Origin: RPQJ01 sp035691185
Lineage (GTDB): Bacteria > Pseudomonadota > Gammaproteobacteria > Steroidobacterales > Steroidobacteraceae
DNA: 11,572 nt
Assembly (NCBI GenBank): GCA_035691185.1
Contig: DASSJN010000121.1
Coordinates: 1-11,572, forward strand
Direction: 5' to 3'
The position numbers and the translations under genes were made by a program. Position 1 is the stretch's first letter. Each line of letters starts with the position of its first letter. Positions 7,085 to 11,572 of this stretch are shown in pieces. The notes beneath the pieces were generated by a model. It saw only the letters and a program-made list of their open reading frames with translations, did no database searches and had not been told where the DNA came from.

Positions 7085-8578
7085 GTGGACGTAAACAACA
7101 CTCAGCAACAGGAAGAGGCGCTCCGGGCAGAGGTCGCGCGCGTGCGCGCACGGCTGCAGGAAGCGGGCGACGTCCTCGATCGCGTCGAAGGCGAACTCGA
7201 GGGCCTCGCGCCGCGCCGCCAGCAGTACGAACTGCTCGACCAGGCCTGCGGCAGCCTCGAGCGCCTCGGCGAACTCGGGGTGGCGGATCTCTTCTGGGGC
7301 CAGCGCCGACCGCCGGTCGACGTCGAGGCGCACCTGCGCGAAGTGCGCGGGCGTGTCTCCGTGTTCCAGGCGCAGCTCGCCGAAATCGACTCGCGTCGGC
7401 GGAGCGCGCTCGATGCGATCGCAGCGCACGAAACGGAACTCGAGATCCTGGGCGACGACCTCTACCACGCTCAGCAGCAGGAAGAGCGTCGCAAGCTCGA
7501 GTGGGTCGTCGAGCGCGAGATCAGCCCCGTTCCGCGCCGCGCACAGGCCATGGCCTGGGCCCGCGGGGGCGAGGACGACCGACGATTCCGCCGGTCGCTG
7601 GCGGCCGCGCTCGCGCTCAGCCTGCTGCTCGGCGCGCTGCTGCCGATGATCGACCTACCCTTGCCGGAGCCGTTCCGGGTGGACGCGGTTCCGCCGCGCC
7701 TCGTCGAACTCGTGCGCCAGGAGCAGGCCAAGCCCGTCCCACCGCCGCGCAAGGTCGAGGAGGCCAAGCCGAAGGAGCCCGAGCTCGAGAAACAGAAGCC
7801 CGATCAGAGCAAGCCGGAAGAACCGGAGCAGAAGCTCGCGCAGCAACCGAAGGACAGCCCGCGCAAGCAGGATCAGCCGGCGACGGCCGCGGTCCGCCCG
7901 GATCCGCAGAAGACTCCCGAGAAGGCGGGCATCCTCGCCTTCAAGGAGAAGTTCGCGAGCCTCGCCGACGACAAGGTCACGCCTCGTCTCGGGCGCGACG
8001 CGCGCTTCACCGACGTCGGCGACGCGGCCGGCGAGCCGACGACCCGCTCGATGCTGACGACGAACGCGCCCGGCTCGAGCGGCGGCATCAACCTGGCGTC
8101 GCTGAGCCGCAATGCCGGCCGCGGCGGCGGCACGGGCGCCGGCGGTGGCGGCGGTGGTGCCGGCGGCCTGCACGGCGTGCAGGTCGGGCGCATGACCAGC
8201 TCGATCGGCGGGGGCGGCGGTGGCGGCGGCGATGGCACCGGCGCCGGCGGCGACCGTCCGCGCGCCGGCAGCGGTGCGGGACTCTCGCGCACCGACGAGG
8301 AAATCCAGATCGTGTTCGACCGCTACAAGGCGGCGCTCTACCGGCTGTACAACCGCGAGCTGCGCAAGGACCCGACGCTGCGCGGCCAGATGGTGCTGCG
8401 GCTGACGATCGAGCCCGACGGCTCGGTCTCCATGTGCGCGCTGCAGGCGTCGGACATGAACGCGCCGGATCTGACGGCGCAGGTGGTCGACCGCGTGCGC
8501 ACGATCAACTTCGGCGCGAAGGACGGCGTGCAGGCGCTGACCATCGTCTACCCGATCGACTTCCTGCCGGCGGCGTGA
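7085..8578 (+). CDS. AgmX/PglI C-terminal domain protein, TonB-like transducer with N-terminal coiled coil (497 aa)
   Basis: The start is GTG at 7085 with GAGGG (7071-7075) nine bases upstream; the stop of the previous gene is only 15 bases away. Residues about 7-145 are highly charged and helical with heptad-like spacing, so a cytoplasmic coiled coil is likely. A single membrane segment follows at about 171-189 (SLAAALALSLLLGALLPMI), preceded by Arg-rich sequence that keeps the N-terminus inside. Then comes a Pro/Lys/Glu-rich stretch (about 213-280), as in TonB, and a Gly-rich region (about 345-398). The final domain (about 403-497) has the AgmX/PglI pattern: IVFDRYKAALYRLYNRELR, GQMVLRLTIEPDGSVS and a closing VYPIDFLPA. 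It should connect the ExbB/ExbD stator to the outer membrane. Unlike TonB, its membrane helix is not at the N-terminus. No terminator is obvious after it. Confidence 0.93.
   Translation: MDVNNTQQQEEALRAEVARVRARLQEAGDVLDRVEGELEGLAPRRQQYELLDQACGSLERLGELGVADLFWGQRRPPVDVEAHLREVRGRVSVFQAQLAEIDSRRRSALDAIAAHETELEILGDDLYHAQQQEERRKLEWVVEREISPVPRRAQAMAWARGGEDDRRFRRSLAAALALSLLLGALLPMIDLPLPEPFRVDAVPPRLVELVRQEQAKPVPPPRKVEEAKPKEPELEKQKPDQSKPEEPEQKLAQQPKDSPRKQDQPATAAVRPDPQKTPEKAGILAFKEKFASLADDKVTPRLGRDARFTDVGDAAGEPTTRSMLTTNAPGSSGGINLASLSRNAGRGGGTGAGGGGGGAGGLHGVQVGRMTSSIGGGGGGGGDGTGAGGDRPRAGSGAGLSRTDEEIQIVFDRYKAALYRLYNRELRKDPTLRGQMVLRLTIEPDGSVSMCALQASDMNAPDLTAQVVDRVRTINFGAKDGVQALTIVYPIDFLPAA
8116..8280 (+). 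repeat. Glycine-codon low-complexity tract inside the AgmX-domain gene
   Basis: This stretch is mostly GGC/GGT/GGG codons and encodes residues about 345-398, with two runs of six to eight Gly (GAGGGGGGAGG and SIGGGGGGGG) separated by LHGVQVGRMTS. It is a flexible linker between the Pro/Lys-rich region and the C-terminal domain. Such tracts are prone to length change by slippage. Confidence 0.75.
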
Positions 8579-8640
8579 CCCGCCGACCGGCACTGCACAC
8601 TGCAGGGAGCTGCAACGAACTGACGAGCTGAACTCGACGC

Positions 8641-8735
8641 GATTTTGACAAGGGCAAAGCCATCGAAAGGTGGCGACGCAAAGTCACCGGTCTACCGGGC
8701 CCGCAGGGCCCCACGACAGCGGGACCGCCGAAATC
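8641..8735 (+). promoter_or_regulatory. Cyclic-di-GMP class I riboswitch (GEMM-I)
   Basis: The aptamer is recognised from both sequence and pairing. Closing helix: GATTT (8641-8645) with AAATC (8731-8735). Then GGGCAAA (8652-8658), a hairpin GCCATC (8659-8664) / GGTGGC (8669-8674) capped by a GAAA tetraloop (8665-8668), the near-invariant GACGCAAAG (8675-8683) and CACCGGTCTA (8685-8694). A second arm has CGGTC (8688-8692) paired with GACCG (8723-8727), an inner hairpin GGGCCC (8697-8702) / GGGCCC (8706-8711), and AGCGGGACCGCCGA (8718-8731). These match the Vibrio Vc2-type aptamer. The three G of GGGCAAA are kept, which fits c-di-GMP and not the cGAMP-binding variant that has A at the key position. 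It lies 70 bases before the start of the large DUF11 gene, so it should control that gene according to c-di-GMP level. The sign of control is not readable. Confidence 0.93.
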
Positions 8736-8754
8736 CAGACCCACGAACGGGCTG

Positions 8755-8799
8755 CCTCGGACCCCTTGCGATCGCATCGCGCGGTGAGTGGAACGAGGG
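8755..8799 (+). promoter_or_regulatory. Possible riboswitch expression platform masking the ribosome binding site
   Basis: The ribosome site of the DUF11 gene is GAGGG (8795-8799), five bases before ATG 8805. CCTCG (8755-8759), just below the aptamer, is exactly complementary to CGAGG (8794-8798), and the intervening sequence contains a small hairpin GCGAT (8768-8772) / ATCGC (8776-8780). There is no hairpin followed by a T-run between aptamer and gene, so control of translation start is more likely than transcription termination. The pairing is seen; its use as the switch is inference. Confidence 0.4.
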
Positions 8800-8804
8800 C
8801 GTAC

Positions 8805-11572
8805 ATGACTGCTGGCAACGACATCGACGCGAAGGGAATCGGCCGCTGGCTACGGCTCTGGCTGGCCTGCCTCGTGCTGTTGCTGGGGGCGGCCTTCGGC
8901 GCGCACGCGGAAGACTGCTCCGACTACAACGGCGTGCTCGACGGCGCTGCCGGAACGGTCCCGCCGGTTCAGCTCAACATCGACCAGGACTGCAGGGTCC
9001 AGAACTATACGCAGGCCAACCCGTTCGACTCCAACGTCAACTTCGATACCGATCCTGGCGATCCGAGTTCGCAGCGGTACCTGATCATCTTCAATAACGT
9101 TTACTTCACCGGCCAGATGTCGTGCAACGACAACCATATCCACAATCACCGGCTCTGGTTCACGAACGGCACGATCGCCAACAGCCTTCTCCTCCATCCG
9201 CAATGCCGGAGCCTCTTCATCCCGGTGGAGAAGATCGACAAGCAGACCCCGGAGGGGCAGACCACGGCGACGATCGGCGTGCCCTTCACTTACACGCTCA
9301 CGATGCCGGTCATGTGGGACCCGTTCACCGGGGAGGTCATCAACGACAGCGGATCGCTCGACGACCTGCACGGCACCACGATCGTCGACGACCTCAATGC
9401 GACGGGCGTCGACCTCACCTACCTGAGTCACGTCGCCTACTGGGAGGACACCGGCGACCCGGTGCCACACTCGTTCTCGGACGGGAACGGGAGCGGCGTG
9501 CTCACGTTCGACGGCTTCCCGATCATCCCGGCCACGCGCCAGATCATGATCGACGTCACGGTCGTGCTTCGGGACACGGCCAACAACTCGCCCGGGAAGA
9601 CGTTCGTCAACACGGCCAAGTGGGACTTCGGCCGGCTCATCGACGGGCAATTCTACGAGCCGCTGCCCGGCGAATCGGGCATTTCGCCGCCGCTCACGAT
9701 CGCGGTGCCGCAGATGTCCGTGACCAAGACCGGGCCGGCGACGATGACCCTCGGCCAGTGGGGCACGTTCACGATCGATGCGCACAACACGGGGCTCACG
9801 GACGCCTGGAACGTGAAACTGCTCGATCGGCTGCCCGACGGCCCGGCCGGCGGCATGTGCGACCAGACGCCGGAAATCCTGAGCGCGCAGGTCTTCGCCG
9901 CGGACGGCGTCACGCCGGTGGCGGGCAAGGGGCCGCTCGCGGCAGGCACGGACTATTCGCTCGGATACGCCGGCGCACCCACCTGTGAACTCACGTTCAC
10001 CGCGCTGAGCGCCAAGGCCACGGTCGGCGCCGACGAGCGCCTGGTCCTCACGTACCGGACGCGGCTCGATGCCGGCACCCAGGACGGTGTGACGCTCACC
10101 AACGTCGCCGGCGCGATCGAGTGGTTCAACGGCGAGGGCAGCATCGCGGGCCGCGTGCCCTACACGCGCACGCTCACGAACGGCACGCCCGGCACGCTCG
10201 ACCACGAGGACGACCACACCGTCCTGGTCGCCATCACCGGCTACTTCTTCGAAAAGACCGTGGCCAACCTGACGAGCGGCGCGGACCCGACGACGACCGC
10301 CCAGCCGGGCCATCGACTGCGCTACACGCTGCGTCTGCAGACGACGACGCAGGGCCTCAACAACTTCCGCCTGCAGGACGAGCTCGACGCGCTGAACGGC
10401 CAGGCCTCGTTCGTTCCGGGTTCGCTGAGCCTGGTCAGTGCGTTGCCGGGCGGCGCCGTGAACAACAGCAGCGCGACCGGCGGCACGCGTGGCACCGGAC
10501 TCATCGACATCGGCAACCTGAACCTGGCGCCCGGCAGCCAGCTGCTGCTGCAGTTCGACGTGACGCTCGCCTCGACGCTGCTCGAGGACACGATCGTCTC
10601 GAACCAGGCGCAGGTGCTCGTCGGCGGCACGCCGTTCGCGCTCAGCGACGATCCGTACGTCAACGGCCAGGCCGACCCGCTCGTGGCCGGCGACGAGGAC
10701 CCGACCCGCGTCGTGATCGCGTTGCCGAGCCCGTCGGCGCTCGCCAAGGCCAACACGCAGTCGACCGCGTCGATCGGCGAGGTGTTCCGCTACCGCATCA
10801 CCCTGCCGTCGACGCCGTTCACGTTCCCGCTGTACGACGTACGGATCCTCGACGACCTGACGGCTTCGGCCGCGGACCTGCGCTTCGTCAGCGTCACGAA
10901 GATCGCGGGCTCGCAGCCGTGGACGCCCGTGAACATCGGTACGGCGACCAACCTGATCATCGCCGACACGACGACCGGCATCGACATCCCCGCGGGCGAG
11001 CAGGTCACCGTCGAAATCGCCGTGCAGCTCGAGAACACGCCGACCAACGTGGCCGGACTGCTGTTCACGAACACGGCCTCGTACCTGTTCAACCGCACGA
11101 ACGGCAACGCCGCGACGCAGCGCCCGGGCGGCCCCGGCACGACGGCGCCGATGACGATCGTCGCGCCCAACCAGCTCACGCTCGACAAGAGCGGCCCGGC
11201 CGACATGAGTCTCGGCATCCCCGCGACGTTCACGCTCAATGTCCACAACCCGAGCCTTGGCACGGCCTGGGGCCTGACGATCACCGACCGGCTGCCGAAC
11301 ACGGCGACGTCGGGCATGTGTGACGCCGCGCCGACCCAGGTGACCGCGCAGATGTACCTCGCGGACGGTGTCACTGCGGTCGGGTCCGCGCTGGTGGCGG
11401 GCACGGACTTCAGCGTGACCTTTGCAGGCGACCCCACCTGCACGCTGACGCTCGAAATGCTGACGCAGGCGGCCGCGCTCGCACCGGGGAACCGCCTGAT
11501 CGTGACCTACCAGGCCGAGCTCGACGCGCTGAACACCCAGGGGTCCTTCGTCCCGGGCTCGCTGAGCCTGGT
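8805..11572 (+). CDS. Large secreted DUF11-type repeat surface protein, 3'-truncated by the window edge
   Basis: The frame is open from ATG 8805 to the end of the window (922 codons seen, no stop). GAGGG (8795-8799) is the ribosome site. Residues 1-35 form a Sec signal peptide ending AHA. A head domain (about 36-140) contains four Cys (38, 63, 107, 134) and reads like a beta-rich fold (YLIIFNNVYFTGQMSCNDNH). From residue 141 a series of Ig-like DUF11-type modules follows, with typical phrases such as ATIGVPFTYTLTMP, VTKTGPATMTLGQWGTFTI, TVANLTSGADPTTTAQPG and LTLDKSGPADMSLGIPATFT. The modules form a super-repeat of about 490-500 residues. Two of them carry a Cys pair about 40 residues apart (352/394, 839/879), probably disulfides. 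Such proteins are surface or matrix fibres. The c-di-GMP riboswitch directly upstream supports a role in adhesion or biofilm (inference). The anchor or export signal, if C-terminal, lies beyond the window. Confidence 0.93.
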   Translation, partial: MTAGNDIDAKGIGRWLRLWLACLVLLLGAAFGAHAEDCSDYNGVLDGAAGTVPPVQLNIDQDCRVQNYTQANPFDSNVNFDTDPGDPSSQRYLIIFNNVYFTGQMSCNDNHIHNHRLWFTNGTIANSLLLHPQCRSLFIPVEKIDKQTPEGQTTATIGVPFTYTLTMPVMWDPFTGEVINDSGSLDDLHGTTIVDDLNATGVDLTYLSHVAYWEDTGDPVPHSFSDGNGSGVLTFDGFPIIPATRQIMIDVTVVLRDTANNSPGKTFVNTAKWDFGRLIDGQFYEPLPGESGISPPLTIAVPQMSVTKTGPATMTLGQWGTFTIDAHNTGLTDAWNVKLLDRLPDGPAGGMCDQTPEILSAQVFAADGVTPVAGKGPLAAGTDYSLGYAGAPTCELTFTALSAKATVGADERLVLTYRTRLDAGTQDGVTLTNVAGAIEWFNGEGSIAGRVPYTRTLTNGTPGTLDHEDDHTVLVAITGYFFEKTVANLTSGADPTTTAQPGHRLRYTLRLQTTTQGLNNFRLQDELDALNGQASFVPGSLSLVSALPGGAVNNSSATGGTRGTGLIDIGNLNLAPGSQLLLQFDVTLASTLLEDTIVSNQAQVLVGGTPFALSDDPYVNGQADPLVAGDEDPTRVVIALPSPSALAKANTQSTASIGEVFRYRITLPSTPFTFPLYDVRILDDLTASAADLRFVSVTKIAGSQPWTPVNIGTATNLIIADTTTGIDIPAGEQVTVEIAVQLENTPTNVAGLLFTNTASYLFNRTNGNAATQRPGGPGTTAPMTIVAPNQLTLDKSGPADMSLGIPATFTLNVHNPSLGTAWGLTITDRLPNTATSGMCDAAPTQVTAQMYLADGVTAVGSALVAGTDFSVTFAGDPTCTLTLEMLTQAAALAPGNRLIVTYQAELDALNTQGSFVPGSLSL
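9225..10736 (+). repeat. Super-repeat unit 1 of the DUF11 gene (modules C-A-B)
   Basis: Within the large surface protein gene this unit encodes three successive beta-sandwich modules: C (from about 9225, EKIDKQ...ATIGVPFTYTLT), A (from about 9714, VTKTGPATM to TLTNVAGAIEW) and B (from about 10236, FFEKTVANLTSG to GDEDPTRV). The C module recurs at about 10737 (ANTQSTASIGEVFRYRIT) about 1500 bases later. The A module recurs at about 11170, with its Lys codon 1461 bases later. The similarity is clear at protein level and moderate at DNA level. Confidence 0.7.
10737..11572 (+). repeat. Super-repeat unit 2 of the DUF11 gene, irregular and cut by the window edge
   Basis: A second C module (about 10737-11165) and second A module (from about 11166, LTLDKSGPADM) repeat unit 1. 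Near the end the A module switches abruptly into B-module sequence: 11517-11572 is identical to 10380-10435 at 49 of 56 bases by my count. About 106 codons expected between these points from unit 1 (end of A and start of B) are absent. The rest of the unit is outside the window. Confidence 0.65.

Noticed and set aside
8593..8605. Small hairpin CTGCA / TGCAG after the AgmX-domain gene as a terminator
   Set aside because: The stem has only five pairs and no T-run follows, so termination is not supported.
8645..8650. TTGACA resembling a -35 promoter box
   Set aside because: It lies inside the riboswitch closing helix and joint, and no matching -10 element stands at the right distance.
8850..11246. 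798-codon open frame on the - strand opposite the DUF11 gene
   Set aside because: Its Arg/Glu/Val-rich translation is typical of a GC-rich antisense shadow. The + strand frame encodes a signal peptide and repeated modules.
9122..11323. Two open frames on the + strand (9122-9988 and 10121-11323)
   Set aside because: Both are out of frame with the continuous gene that starts at 8805, and their translations are Arg/His/Ala-rich with no domain pattern.

Overview
The window is GC-rich DNA (visibly about two-thirds G+C) that is almost fully coding on the + strand. It looks like a gammaproteobacterium of the Xanthomonadales type. That placement is an inference from codon use and from remembered similarity of the last gene and the operon to xanthomonad-type proteins; there is no rRNA or marker gene to prove it. 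I see no insertion sequence, tRNA, rRNA or CRISPR array.

Layout. Positions 3-8578 carry one tightly packed operon of eight genes. In order these are the 3' part of a TPR/coiled-coil protein, a 1047-residue TPR lipoprotein, a small periplasmic TPR protein, a 109-residue secreted protein of unknown function, a TolQ/ExbB/MotA-family proton-channel subunit, two ExbD/TolR-family subunits, and a single-pass protein ending in an AgmX/PglI (TonB-like) domain. Four junctions overlap by a few bases or by 17 bases, so the genes are translationally coupled. After a 226-base gap comes a large secreted DUF11-type repeat protein that runs off the right edge (8805-11572). The gap holds a cyclic-di-GMP class I (GEMM-I) riboswitch at 8641-8735.

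How the parts fit. The TolQ/ExbB protein and two ExbD proteins should form an inner-membrane stator complex powered by the proton gradient. The AgmX-domain protein would span the periplasm as force or energy transducer. The TPR lipoprotein at the outer membrane and the two secreted small proteins would form the periplasmic and outer-membrane partners. The set resembles the core of the Myxococcus gliding machinery (TolQ-type AglR, two TolR-type subunits, GltG/GltJ, TPR lipoprotein) in composition only. Its substrate or function cannot be read from the sequence. The next gene is a predicted cell-surface or fibrous adhesin-like protein under direct c-di-GMP control, which suggests that this locus links second-messenger signalling to a surface phenotype.

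Most notable points: the riboswitch and a possible ribosome-site-sequestering helix below it; an ExbD paralogue with Asn where the proton-carrying Asp is expected, next to a second ExbD that keeps the Asp; a transducer with a 170-residue cytoplasmic coiled-coil region before its membrane segment; and a jump between repeat modules at the right edge of the DUF11 gene that may be a real deletion or an assembly artefact.
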